64,000 nt of DNA. Source: Orbilia blumenaviensis (lineage: Eukaryota > Ascomycota > Orbiliomycetes > Orbiliales > Orbiliaceae). Below, one piece after another: positions 25,050 through 36,395 of the stretch. The position numbers were made by a program, and so were the translations under genes. Position 1 is the first letter of the stretch; the number at the start of each line of letters is the position of its first letter. The notes beneath the pieces are model-generated. The model saw only the letters and a list, made by a program, of their open reading frames with translations. It searched no databases and was not told the origin of the DNA. The stretch lies in the NCBI GenBank assembly GCA_036872755.1, contig JAVHNS010000002.1:4030001-4094000 (forward strand). The letters run 5' to 3'.

Positions 25050-26553
25050 ATGAATGGCATCAACATCCCTCGCCCTATACCCCGCGAAATTCTATCACTG
25101 AAAGACCTTGAGGCAAAATGTTTGGAAACCATGGCGCCAATGGTAAGGGATTATCTCTACGACGGAGCAGAGGAAGGTCATACCATCCGTGAGAACCTGG
25201 ATGTATGGGATCGATGGCTGGTTATTCCACGGATGATGCGTGGTACGTCTGCACTCGAATTGTCTCCCAGCATGAATATTCGTGCTCGAATTGAAGGGTT
25301 TTTTAGACAGACAACACGTGTAATATCGGAAAAATGCAACAGTCGAGGACTAAAAATGTTGAAGCAAAGTCATAACTAAAATATTTATTTTTAACATGTA
25401 GATACATCGAAGGTGGTTCTTACTCCGGAAAAGACCCAGTTCAGCCATTCGTGGTCAGTCCCACTCGGAATTGCCCCGTCAGCAATGCAGCAGCTCGCGC
25501 ATCCTTTAGGCGAGAAAGCTACAGCTGCAGCTGCAAGAAGCATGAGTATCCCGTTTGGGCTTTCCACGTTTTCAAATTATACAATTGAAGAAGTGAAACA
25601 AGCAGGTGGGGATAGTGTGGTCGGACTGCAAATGTATTTGCTGGAAGGGAGAAGAGATTTGAATATTGAGTTGATTAGGAGGGCCGAAGGTATGTTACTC
25701 GTTGGCACGCATTTTACGGTGGCATGATAGAGGTTGTAGTTTAGGGTACAAACCTAAGGGTGATAGCTGATGGAGTTTCATGGGAAAAAAAGCTGCTGGC
25801 TACAAAGCTATAGTCTTGACGGTCGACAGTCCAGTACCCGGTAACCGCCCTGGGTTGATAAAATCCAATTTCGTAATGCCAAAACATATGAGGTTCAGGA
25901 ACTTCTCAGAGGACTTTGGCGGCCCATTGGATCAAGTCCAAGATACTCAGTGTAATGACCCAGATTCATCGACGCAAAATGTTGCGAGTACAAACCCAGA
26001 TGCATATGGTGCGCCGACTACAGAACAAGTTGCCAAGTCAAGGGGCAACCAGTTGATTGTTGATCCATCTATAAACTGGGAACGAGATATGAAATGGCTG
26101 CGCGAGAATACATCGCTAGAGATATGGGTGAAAGGTATATTGCATCCACTTGATGCGGAAGAGGCGATTAATTATGGCGCGAGTGGGATTATGGTTTCCA
26201 ATCACGGTGGGCGACAGCTTGATACATGTGTGTCAGCGCTTGATGTCCTTCCTGCCATCGTCAAGCAGGTAGATGGGAGGGTACCTGTGCATCTTGACGG
26301 TGGGATACGGCGGGGTGCGGATATATTCAAGGCTTTAGCGCTAGGTGCAGACTTTGTGTGGATCGGAAGGCCTGTGTGGTGGGGGTTGGAGGTAGCGGGA
26401 GAGGAAGGGGTCAAATGGGTTATACAAACTCTGAAGAGGGAATTAGAGGTTGTGATGAAGCTAATGGGGTGCAAGGATACCTCACAGATAAAGAGAGAAA
26501 TGGTTATTACTAAAAGTGGGTTGTTGAGCATGGGGGGTAGCGGCCTTTTTTAA
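25050..26553 (+). CDS. FMN-dependent alpha-hydroxy-acid dehydrogenase/oxidase
   Basis: Three exons (25050-25242, 25402-25689, 25793-26553) give 413 residues in phase. The second intron ends inside an A-run followed by G (AAAAAAAG at about 25785-25792); using that acceptor restores the family sequence RRAE-AAGYKAIVLTVDSPV, whereas other acceptors introduce stops. The fold is the TIM barrel of L-lactate dehydrogenase/glycolate oxidase/hydroxy-acid oxidase enzymes, which oxidise 2-hydroxy acids to 2-oxo acids. Visible active-site elements are the N-terminal Tyr region RDYLYDGAE, Lys274 in WVKGI, His298 and Arg301 in VSNHGGRQLD, and the FMN phosphate loop LDGGIRRGADIFKALALGAD followed by FVWIGRP. 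There is no heme domain, so it is not a flavocytochrome b2. There is no C-terminal SKL-like signal (it ends GSGLF). Substrate is unknown. It follows the ALDH gene by 700 nt on the same strand. Confidence 0.93.
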
Positions 26554-26651
26554 ACAGCTACACCCGCGAATTATATCTTTCTATAAAGCTAGAATTATAT
26601 ACTATTTTGTAGTAGACATTGCAGTAATATATACCAGGGAGCCATAGGCTA

Positions 26652-27646
26652 TTAAACTACTATCCTCGACTTAGTCCATTCCTCATATTCTTCGGCTGTC
26701 ATTCCAACGTCTTCACTCTCATCTCCGGTATAAGTTCCATGGTTTGCTAAAAGTGGTTCTCGGAAGATAGAATGTTTTTCCTGGCCTTCTTGTAATGTCA
26801 AGAGTGGTGGGTGCTGTGCATTCTCGATATCAAACGGCAGGGACGCGTCATCGACAGCAGCCTCGACAACTTCATCAGGTACCTTCCACAGACTATCAGT
26901 GTAGGCATTGGGCAAACCGTGGAGCCAGACACCATCATAGCCGCCAGCATCCTCGGCGGAGGTTGGAACATGGCTACGGTCAAAGTAGACTACTCCACCA
27001 AAGAGCTGAGCCTCAGCCCAGAACCCAATGGCCTTGAGGTCGTAAATGCCTTTCCAAGGCTTGGAGGCATAGTACTGGGTATGTGCAATTACAGGGTATG
27101 GTGGTGGTGGGAGGAGGTCAGCAGTGCTTGGTTTTGGTGGCGGGTGGTGAACGGAGTAGAGATCTATCGCGATGTGGTGGACCGCGGTGAGAAGAATCTC
27201 CAAAAGGCGGTGCTTCTTGTAAGCGGAACCAGCCGGTGCCGATGTGTATTCCTCAAGGATCTATCAATGGGAATCAGTACGCCTGTCATATGGTATCAAG
27301 AAACCTGGAACTATAGGAATTGACCATTTACCTTTTCATTGACGGGTAATTCCTTCCAGTCGTAATTATCCACTTCCTTGGAGTATTTCATCAGCGTCGA
27401 GCTCGAGATTTCTGGAGGTGGGGCGAGAGAGGTCTCCCAGCTCCTTTCGTCGAGGCTGCCCTCTCCATCAATTAGGATGGGAAGTGTCTTTTGGGCCTCA
27501 ACAGATTTGAGGATCTTCTTAATTGATGCCGTAATGCTTTCGACATCTTCGGCTGGGAGAGAGCTAAGTGGCTTTCTGTCCTTACTCCTGTAATAGTGGT
27601 ATTGGGAACCTTGAGGAGCAGATGTTTCTACGACTTCAGTAGACAT
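26652..27646 (-). CDS. conserved hypothetical protein, two exons
   Basis: Exon 1 (27646-27332) and exon 2 (27260-26652) join in phase 0 across a 71-nt intron (donor GTAAAT, acceptor GATAG) to give 307 residues. The N-terminus is acidic and Ser-rich with an amphipathic helix (EDVESITASIKKILKSVEAQ); a central part (LLEILLTAVHHIAIDLYSVH) is hydrophobic but too short to be a sure membrane segment; the C-terminal region contains FWAEAQLFGGVVYFDRS and a DGVWLHGLPN motif. I do not recognise the family. It is convergent with the FMN enzyme gene, their stops lying about 100 nt apart. Confidence 0.75.
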
Positions 27647-30603
27647 TGTGAAGAGTTATTTGATGTCAATTGAGTACGTGTTGAAGATTGTGGTATTTTG
27701 GAAGCACAGAAATCAGGGCTGAGAAGATTGAAGTGAATGAGTCGAGTCTCGACGAGAGGGGTTGGAGTTCGGAGAGAAGGGACGTGGATGGGAACGTGAA
27801 TCGAGCAGCCCCGCAGCAGAAGGTGGGAACTTGGTGCTAATACTATTGTATCCTATCAAAAGGGTCCCCGGTTCGTGTCTGGGAGTTAGCTTAGCTTCGG
27901 CCTCTGTCCTGACGTGGCTAGCATCAGCCATGCATATGGCGTCAAACAGCACAGCATGCATTTTACCATGATTAGCTTAGCGGCAAGGAATTACCACACG
28001 GCACCGCAAATCGTCGAGAACTATCTCCGTGGTGTTATCACACTCCCACGAAGTAAGTGGAGTGCTAGTAACGTATAATGTTGGAAGTTGATTGCGACTG
28101 CGAACTAGGAATACTCAATGCATGGCCATGACTATGGCATGTACGGAAGCTGCACAACATATGATCTGAAGTTTCTGCAGCTAGATAACACGAGGCTGTA
28201 GCCTTTACTACTACTACAGGGAATCCACATACAATCTTATTATCAACCTAGGATTCGAACTAGCCGCCTTTAACCCATCGTAATTATGACAGTTGCATTT
28301 CGCCAATCAGCAGTAACCGTCGGCGCATGATGTGCATGCAGTTCATCCAGTCCTAGGAAACAGGATCCAAGGTGCTAGGAAGGATACCTTGATCTCATCG
28401 CCGTCCACTAATTCGACCCTCGAGTTATTTTTGTGCCGTGCATTTTAGAAATTTAGAATATCCCTTCCCGGATAGGATACCCTGTTAAAGGTTTCTTGGA
28501 TTTGCGGGGAAGTTTTTCTGGTTGGAGGAACCGGCGCTCGAAATCATACGACGCAGGACTAGGCTCACTAGTGCGAGAATGATGCGTATACTGATTTCTT
28601 CCTAGCCTTGAAATCCAACCTAGGCGATGATTTCAAGACCTTCTAGTTAGTTCTAGTGAACTGTAGACATCTGAGTTGGTTTCCCCTCATCTCCCTGGTT
28701 AGAAACTAGCCACTGACGACATCGGGCCCCCGGAACAGTGGATAGCCCAGTCCGGGATACATGTACATCTGCATTTAACCTGGGGCCCGGTGGGACTTTG
28801 GGCCGTGGGCACCGGGTTCGGGATGCTATCCCTCCCGTAAACAGAGTAGCCACAGCTTACGAGACCAGCCACAGCTACAAACAAGTTGTTTCCGTGCTAC
28901 TTGGGTAACTATAGGGTATAGGGTCGGGGCGCACGTATACACCTACGTGATTAGCAAAGTATCCCTACGGCCATGACTATACGTATATACGTACGCGTAT
29001 ACAGCTAGATATATGTGCGGCTTGCGAATTTAACGTAAAATAGCGGTTTAAATGTTTAGGTGTTTTCAAAAACTTCAGGAAAATAATTTCTATAAAAAAT
29101 TTAAAGGGGGGGCTGGAAAGCCCCGTATCTGAATGTATCAGTGACTGTCTTAAGTAAATAGTTAGTAGATACAAAGGAACATCCCTCCGGTGAAATATGG
29201 CCTTTTGGCCAGGTTGAAGCCTTGGATTCGATCGAGGGAGTAGCGTATTGGTGAGCTAAGTTTAAAAAAAGAAGTCACGATTGGACAACTAGACTATTTC
29301 CGCATTACACAGCTATAAAACAAGCCCTAACAAAAGATGCATCCCGAAGATACATTTCGTGGCATACATATGTCTGCCAGCCAACTTAACTAGGCTAGTA
29401 TTCCCTGAAACCCGTTATATTTAAGTATAAGGTTCTGTAGGTTGTTGAATTCACAGGTTAATTAAATCGATATCCGACTTCGGCACACCTCAAGATTTTT
29501 AAATGTTTACCATATAATCGTGTTTCATATTGTGGGTAGACCTTTCACCCACTTGTACTAGTGTGTTCAATGTATGTCGTATGGGCTTATGTCTGTCTTC
29601 CATTACCTTCTAGTATGTTAAAAATACATACATTCACATACTATACACAACTAGGTACTTAAGTACACATTAAGCAGCCACAGTGTCGCAACCCTAATTA
29701 CAATATTATTTTAGCAACTCAGATATACATGTTCATGATCTGGGTGAATCCTTAACTGGTTTTTACTTTCTAAGTCGACTGAACTAGCCGATCCAAGCTC
29801 GGAGCCAGAAATAGTATACCGAATATGCACTCATATGGGTACCTTGCATGACCTCTAAGAAGGCCTAAATCCTCAGCTGTAACTAGTTTTCCTACAATGG
29901 TGTTGAGCCGATACAGTGACAGGGTCAGGTGGAGCTACCATCTGAGCGGCGGTGTGGTATTTTTTGCGTTGCGCTACTCGGCACGTTTCTGGATCGTTGG
30001 TGGCGGAAGACTTGCGTAAAGCCCAGTCTGTATTACCTTGCCAGGGCATCCGATGTCCGCAGACCATCCCAGACCTGCATCTCGAGCATCACGAAGACCA
30101 ATGACGTTGAGCTTCATCATGACAAGCGCCTCCTGATACGGAGTGAGTACCAATTCATTTCTCTCTGAGTATCCAACTACAAAGTAGTGAGGTATTGGGA
30201 ATATCGTAGCTAACAGCCATTCACCAGCGTGCTCAGATGATACCGCAGCACTCCGCTTATTCCCTTCAAACCGCCCACCTCACCCTCTCACGAGACCGCA
30301 GCCCTGGCACCTTTACCGCGTCCCCATTCCCTCTTTAACCTTCGTCCCTACGTCCGTAAAGGACTTATTCTCGTCCGTTCAGTATTTCCTACAGGAACTT
30401 TACGTCGAACGTTGCTCCCTCGCTTCCTGCGCCCCAAAGGAACGCCCCAACATTTGTTACCGTTCCTTCACGAAACTCCATTACAAAGATTACACAGGCG
30501 AATATACCGTTTTATAGCAACCCGGCAAAGCAAGCGACAAAAAAAACGACATCAAAGAGCAGTTAAGAAGCGCCATATAGCTGGCTTATTGAAAATCAAA
30601 AGA
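27647..30603. other. intergenic, with a possible 5' coding extension of the App1 gene at its right end
   Basis: No independent gene is supported between 27647 and 30240. From 30241 to 30603 the frame of the downstream App1-like gene is open with no stop, but it has no ATG until 30604. It would encode a Pro- then Lys/Arg-rich segment. A GTGAGT donor near 30150 and acceptors near 30228 and 30248 could attach it to an upstream exon, or the whole stretch may be a pyrimidine-rich 5' UTR. Confidence 0.45.
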
Positions 30604-33258
30604 ATGGCACAAGGACTAAGTTCATGGGTGGACCCGTCAGCGTACCTGGGAAGCTATAGGACATCATCGCCAAACCAAAATGATACCCCACAGCCACCGA
30701 GAGAACCAGGCGCTCGACGAGCGAGGATTGTAGGCGCACTTAGGGCTGCAAATGAAGCCCGGCAGAACTATATCGCAAGTTACTACAGAGGCAGGGAGGA
30801 CTTGGACCAGCCGATCATTTCATCCTCGGCACGGACAGCGAGTGGCTCGCAATCGGGGGAGTGGACGGACCGAGATCTCCGGCCTAGTGGGACAGAAGAG
30901 ATGATCTTATTTCCAAGTTACGCTAGAAAAACCATGCTAGAGGAGAGGAAGAAGAGGTCACCGTCGAGGAACAGACACGAGAGGCAGTTTTCCGATGAAT
31001 CAACACAGTTCCAAGACCGGCCCAACCCACCGGAAAGCGATACAGTCGCCGAAATTGATGTTCGAGGTTGGATATTTGAGCCGCCGTCAAATGTTCTCAC
31101 TAGGAAAAACCGGTTTTTAATGGGGGTTGCAAGGCAGCTGTGTGGTTTGCCGGCCCAGGGGAGAGGTGTTACAGAAGAGGATAGGAAAGCGGATATGGAA
31201 GCAGCCTCGAGGCTCCAATCAGGACACCTGGACACCGACGGCCTGAGTGATGACGAAATGGGAGCGTCTACACTCCCATCTGGAGTGGCTTCTGCAAGGT
31301 CACTTTCGCCGGCCCCTTCGCCGAGACCCAGCTCAACAAACCTGTCGGAATTGGGTAAATCAGAGTCAGAGCCCGCGCCGGGACTGGTCAAGAAGCTGTC
31401 GTGGCGTGCTGCTGCATACGCTTCAAGTTACATGCAACCCAAAAACCCTACGGGAAATGCCCCGACAGGCCTCACGTCGAAAGAATTAGATACAGCCCAT
31501 GAGTTTCTAAAGCATCGGATGTTCCACGTTATGGCAAGGGCTTCTCCAAATGTCCCGGTCACTATATTCTTCTACAACGAAAATAAATCCGAGTCGCATA
31601 CGATCACGACAGACGCTTATGGTCAATTTGCTTTACGTGCGGAGCTGGGGTTCATCCCTACGGAGCTTCGGGTATTGGCATCAGAGCGACTTAGTGTCAC
31701 CGAAGAGGTTCAAGTCCTTGAATCGCATGGGATAAGTTTAATATCCGACATTGACGATACGATAAAAAACTCGGCGGTCACAGCAGGGGTGCGGGAGATG
31801 GCACGAAATGTTTTTGTTCGGGACTACAATTCTCTCACCATACCAGGGATCACAGAATTATACAATACACTCGCTTTCCTAGATGTCCCGATACATTATG
31901 TTTCGAATAGCCCATGGCAACTGTACCCGCTGGTTAAGGAGTATTTCAAGGCAGCCAATCTCCCAAGTGGCTCTTTTCATCTGAAGCAGTACCAGTCTGT
32001 GTTTCAAGGAATCTTCGAACCAGTCCAAGATCGCAAAAAGGGCAGCCTCGAAAGGATATTGCGAGATTTCCCAAATAGGAGGTTTATCATGGTAGGAGAT
32101 TCCGGAGAAGCTGATTTGGAGGTCTATGTCGCTGTGGCACTTGCGAATCCTGGGCGTATCAGGGCCATTTTCATCCGAGATGTTACAACGAAGGAAGACC
32201 TTGGTTTCTTCGAGGGTAATAATTTTAGTACCACAACTTTGCGACCGCAACATACTGGAGGCTCCCCGAGTCGACCAGCCGCGCCTCCTCGACGCACTGT
32301 AACCCCTTCTGAGCATAAGCCGCCACCGAATAGAAGCACTAGCCTAAAACGAGAGGAAAATTTACTCGACTTCTCAAGTTCAGACGATGACGAGGGCCCA
32401 ACTATCTTGAAGCCAATGGAAGGGCATACTTTGTATCCGACTTCGTCCACAGCATCGTTTGCAACAGCGCCTACGGCGCCGTCCACGAGCACAACCGCCA
32501 TTCCCAAGAAAGCGCCGCCGCCGCTACCAAAGAAGCCCACAGATCTGAAGGGCAAAAAGCTGCCGGCCACGAATCACTATGGCCGGTCTCCTCCTAGGTC
32601 AATGCCCATCGATATCTATCGGGCTTCCAGTGACGACCTGATTGATCTTTCTGACCCAACGGAAAATTTGGCCTTGGAGCAAAAGCCTAGGTCCGGCTCC
32701 CCGCACTCACCGCCACACAAGTCGCCCAGCCCTCCGAAAGTCTGGAAAGCGGAATCTTCGGCGATATTTGACACGCCGAGGAACCCAAAGGTCATACGAG
32801 ATGGGTTTTCGAATATCCGTCCGAACGCTGGCGGCGCATCGTTTTCTTCTCCTAACCTACCGAACCGCCCCAGGAGTACCTCCAGTGCCATGGATCCGCC
32901 GAGGTTTACTATACGTGCGCCCACGGATTCTGATAAATCTACTACGACAATAAGTCGAACGAACTCTATCGCCAGCTCCTCAAATAACCAAAATACGGTC
33001 CAGCCGATTAGTAGCAGCGGTAATGTAGTATACACCAATCCAAGCGGCGCGACGAGCACAGAAACATGGGACCCCGCCAGTGGGATTGACAAGAAAGAGT
33101 GGCTATGGCGGCAGCGATGGGAAAAAGCGAGCAAGGCTTTGGAAGATCAAGGGAAGGGCGTCTTGCTGGTAAGCTGGAGAAAGGGAGGTGATATATTAGA
33201 AACGGCGGTGAATGTTGTGGAGGACGCAAAGAAGGAAATGGACCATAGGTATCGTTGA
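30604..33258 (+). CDS. app1: App1-like phosphatidate phosphatase (DUF2183 / actin patch protein)
   Basis: From ATG 30604 the protein has 884 residues in one exon. The catalytic domain is marked by LISDIDDTIKNSAV, with the HAD-type DxDxT motif at Asp382-Thr386. Downstream are GFIPTELRVLA (just before it), FLDVPIHYVSNSPWQLYPLV and FIMVGDSGEADLEVYVAVAL, all typical of the App1 family. These enzymes dephosphorylate phosphatidate to diacylglycerol and in yeast act at cortical actin patches. The C-terminal third is disordered and Ser/Pro-rich with a poly-proline SH3-type motif (KKAPPPLPKKP), fitting recruitment by actin-patch proteins, and it ends in a short conserved-looking segment containing LWRQRWEKASKALEDQGKG. 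The start is chosen as the first ATG in frame, but the frame is open for another 120 codons upstream, so an N-terminal extension is possible. Confidence 0.92.
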   Translation: MAQGLSSWVDPSAYLGSYRTSSPNQNDTPQPPREPGARRARIVGALRAANEARQNYIASYYRGREDLDQPIISSSARTASGSQSGEWTDRDLRPSGTEEMILFPSYARKTMLEERKKRSPSRNRHERQFSDESTQFQDRPNPPESDTVAEIDVRGWIFEPPSNVLTRKNRFLMGVARQLCGLPAQGRGVTEEDRKADMEAASRLQSGHLDTDGLSDDEMGASTLPSGVASARSLSPAPSPRPSSTNLSELGKSESEPAPGLVKKLSWRAAAYASSYMQPKNPTGNAPTGLTSKELDTAHEFLKHRMFHVMARASPNVPVTIFFYNENKSESHTITTDAYGQFALRAELGFIPTELRVLASERLSVTEEVQVLESHGISLISDIDDTIKNSAVTAGVREMARNVFVRDYNSLTIPGITELYNTLAFLDVPIHYVSNSPWQLYPLVKEYFKAANLPSGSFHLKQYQSVFQGIFEPVQDRKKGSLERILRDFPNRRFIMVGDSGEADLEVYVAVALANPGRIRAIFIRDVTTKEDLGFFEGNNFSTTTLRPQHTGGSPSRPAAPPRRTVTPSEHKPPPNRSTSLKREENLLDFSSSDDDEGPTILKPMEGHTLYPTSSTASFATAPTAPSTSTTAIPKKAPPPLPKKPTDLKGKKLPATNHYGRSPPRSMPIDIYRASSDDLIDLSDPTENLALEQKPRSGSPHSPPHKSPSPPKVWKAESSAIFDTPRNPKVIRDGFSNIRPNAGGASFSSPNLPNRPRSTSSAMDPPRFTIRAPTDSDKSTTTISRTNSIASSSNNQNTVQPISSSGNVVYTNPSGATSTETWDPASGIDKKEWLWRQRWEKASKALEDQGKGVLLVSWRKGGDILETAVNVVEDAKKEMDHRYR

Positions 33259-35507
33259 GCTTCGCGGGGCGCTAGGTTTTTCCACCTTCTTTTTTTACAG
33301 TATATGTTTATTTTTTTCCTTTTATCTTAGAAGGTGGTTGTTTAATACTTGTGGTATTGCATTCATGGGTTTTAGGCGTCTTTGTGTTTCCGTTGAATTG
33401 GATTTGGATTTGCATTTTTGGCTTCTCACCATGCTTGATGGTGGCGGGTATTTTATCCCTCTTGGCTGTGCTATAGTGTGTTCTTTTAGGATGTCAAGAT
33501 ATAGGGCCTGCAAGGCCAAATGAAGATATAGATCCGGTGCTATTGAACGGAGCACTGAATATCTACCTAGTATTTACTTTTAACTTTTTCGCAAATTCGC
33601 AAATTCGTAAACGGCCTTGTCGGCTCTCCGAGCTCCAACTTGATGGCGAGCAAGGAAATGTCGACGTACCTGTAGGGCTATCTTGGCATACGAGGAGGCG
33701 TAGTAATTTCCTATAGTTAAGGCTCCGCTTGCCGAAATCCGGTTACATAATGTTTGAGCCTTAACGGGATTCTAGGAGAAGGAACGCTCCGTGAAAATCA
33801 TCCATGGTTGGTAGCTGATAACCTCCGTCCAAACAAAAAAAAGTCTATGTCGAGGCCGGGAGAGTATTCCACATACCCATTCAATTGTTTGTGTTCCCCC
33901 CCTCAAAAAAAAAAAAAAAAAAATCTTGTTTAGATACTTACTAGTATCGATAGATTAAGTGATCTTTGGAATTTTCTATCCTCAGCCTCCATGAACCCCA
34001 ACTCACGAACTCTCGTCTTAAAATAGAGGTGATAGATTGACGGCGAGGCTCATCTCGTGGATCCTGGCTCGGTTGGTTGAACGCTAAGCTGGCATGCCAC
34101 CCTCCGCATGGCTGCAAGCCAGAACAGGCTTATGCATATAGGAACAACATCCCTGCAAGCGATATAGTTCGCTGACACCACACGGCAACTTCCCCTTCCA
34201 GGGCGCGACATGTGGTCCTCCTTTGGTGTGGGGATTTCGCGACACTATTTTCGAGGTTGCTTGGGCCGATACGTGTTTCAGAGAAGAGTTTTTTTATTTA
34301 TTTATTTTATTTTTTCTCTCGCCCTTTCTCTAAGCTTCTCTTGACTGACGAGGTCAGTAAAGGCGAAATTATAGGCACCGTATAAGAAAGAGTTTCGCTT
34401 TTCGTGATATCGCATGGGTGTATGTGATATCATTTGCGAAGATCATGCATGAGCCTTCGAACCTTAGCTTCTCGGTAGTCGCAGCCATGGTTGTCTATCA
34501 TGTCAGCGCAGGGCACACCTTTTGGAGCACTGATGTTCCTTAGCCTCCGTGACTAAAATGCGAGGGATGAGCTTAGTATGAACATGGTGTTTTAGTTGGA
34601 AAATCCTCAATGCATCACTGCATCACCCATTTATAACGTTGGAAGAAGAAAAATCAAGGCGGGTTCATTGTAGTTTAAAAAGCGCGAGATAGTTCTCTTT
34701 GGCGGTAAAGAATTTTCTTTTCCCTCGCCAGAAAAAAAAGACATTCATTGTCACTCTTCAATTAGGAAGCTCGACTGGGATATTATCGCTCACGACCGGA
34801 ATATATTAATATCGACGACCTAGACGCCTGTAGAGCTCGGAATTTGAAATTAATCGAAGGACGTTTTAAAATTGATTAGGGCTGACGGTTGTCGGTGCAC
34901 TTTTGGTAAGAATTTCTCTCCTTCCCTGACATGATTACTGTTTCCTAGTATGTATGTATATCTTTCGACAGTTGTAACCTGCGTCAGAACCCACCTTTCT
35001 TCCCTGCACATATTATATCCCGTGTCTGTGATTTAACCCACACTGTGGTTAAAATGCGCATGCGAAGGAGGCTGACACCAGCAAACTTGGAACAGCGAAC
35101 GGCTGAAAAGTCTCCAACATAAAATTACCACACAGCCAACACAACATTCGCTCGTTCTTGCGGCACAGCCCAAAATTGCGATTGAAACTTTGGCCCCCAG
35201 CAAGTCCAGATAATAAAAGAGAGAAAGTAATAACAAACTCTTTCGTCCTGTCCGGAAGGTTTACTCGGAAGGCTGTTCCCGCCCCTGCATTCGGCCTTGA
35301 GACCCTTCGTATTCCAGACATTCAACCCCCAATACCACTGGCCTGTTTATCTTCAGCCCGCGCGGAATAAGGTTTCGTTCCTTTCCTAGCTTGACCACGC
35401 ATTGCCAGCAACACACGGCAACGGCATCCCAAATAGGGTTATAGACCAACTATCTCGAGATTTTATATAAACCTTCCTTCCCCCCCCCCCCCCTTCCTAC
35501 TCTCAAG
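33259..35507. other. intergenic
   Basis: 2.2 kb of App1 3' flank and PLAC8-gene upstream region. It contains a short tandem (GCAAATTC units near 33592-33606) and a C7/A18 run (33897-33923). Short minus-strand frames at 35033-35325 have no support. No gene is recognised. Confidence 0.5.
35460..35507 (+). promoter_or_regulatory. TATA-like motif and C14 tract directly before the PLAC8 gene
   Basis: TTTTATATAAACC (35461-35473) is followed by a run of about 14 C (35480-35493) and a CT-rich stretch up to the ATG at 35508. The TATA-like motif lies only about 40 nt before the start codon, which would imply a very short leader if used. The C-run length may vary or be misread in assemblies. Confidence 0.45.
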
Positions 35508-36395
35508 ATGTCGTATCAAACCGAACCAAAGGCTATATATCCGGATCATCAAGCACAAGCTCCATACGGGCAACCTGTTCAGTCTCCTCCACCAAACTAC
35601 CAGCAGCAGCAGCAGTATCCTCAACCAGATCAACAGCTATATCAACAGTCCCCTCCTCCACAACAATCTCAACAATCTCCTCCTCCACAGCAATTTCAGC
35701 AGTATCCTTCCTATCAGGAACATCAGCACTCTACACCTCCACAAGCAATCTCACCCACTCCAGTTCAGCCTACACCACATCCACAAATGGAGCAGAAGGG
35801 CGTCACCAACCATGCTGGCAAGCCGGGTCCCTGGCAGCACGGAATGTGCGGTTGTTTCGGAGATTGTGGCAAATGTAAGTCCATACGAACAAAAACACCA
35901 TCACCTTCACCCTGATTATGAAGATACTAACAAAATATTATTATTTTTAAACAAAAAGGTTGTATGACATTCTGGTGCCCATGCATCACATATGGCAAGA
36001 TCCAACACAGACTTCGAAATAACGATATGTCGAACTACAGTAACTGCAATGGCCATTGCTGGGGCTTCTGCGGTCTGATGTGTTTGTGCGGTGTCCAATG
36101 GGTCATGGGTATGATGCAAAGAGGAGAGATTAGGCAGAGGTATAACGTCGAAGGGTCCGGCTTTGGCGATTGCTGCAGGCATTTCTGGTGCGAGGTTAGT
36201 AATTGTTTTCAGATTTCGGGTATCAAGCTCTCATGCATTAGAATATGTTCCGCTAACTCGTTCTTTTCCAATTCATAGTGCTGTGTACTCATCCAGGAGG
36301 ATCGTGAGACAGAGGCCAGGAAGGCGCTGTTGGTTCCGGCTAACCAGACCGGTTACCAACAGACTGAAGGGATGTCATACCCTGCAAATTACTGA
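35508..36395 (+). CDS. PLAC8-family cysteine-rich protein
   Basis: Three exons (35508-35874, 35959-36194, 36279-36395) join in phase to 239 residues. Residues 1 to about 95 are a Gln/Pro/Tyr-rich low-complexity region. The rest is the PLAC8 (cornifelin/FCR-like) domain: WQHGMCGCFGDCGKC, then CMTFWCPCITYGKIQHRL, a Cys-rich hydrophobic stretch (GHCWGFCGLMCLCGVQWVMG), DCCRHFWCEC and the closing CVLIQEDRETEAR. Family members are small plasma-membrane-associated proteins linked to cell-size control and to cadmium or zinc/calcium handling in plants and fungi; the specific role here is not known. The second intron splits the final Cys cluster. Confidence 0.92.

Noticed and set aside
25690..25800. 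Apparent frameshift in the FMN hydroxy-acid dehydrogenase gene
   Set aside because: The shift appears only if the GATAG acceptor at 25766 is used. Using the AG at the end of the A-run (25792) restores the family sequence without any indel.
27860..27890. tRNA T-arm-like sequence CCCGGTTCGTGTCTGGG
   Set aside because: No acceptor stem, D-arm or anticodon arm of the right spacing could be found on either strand.
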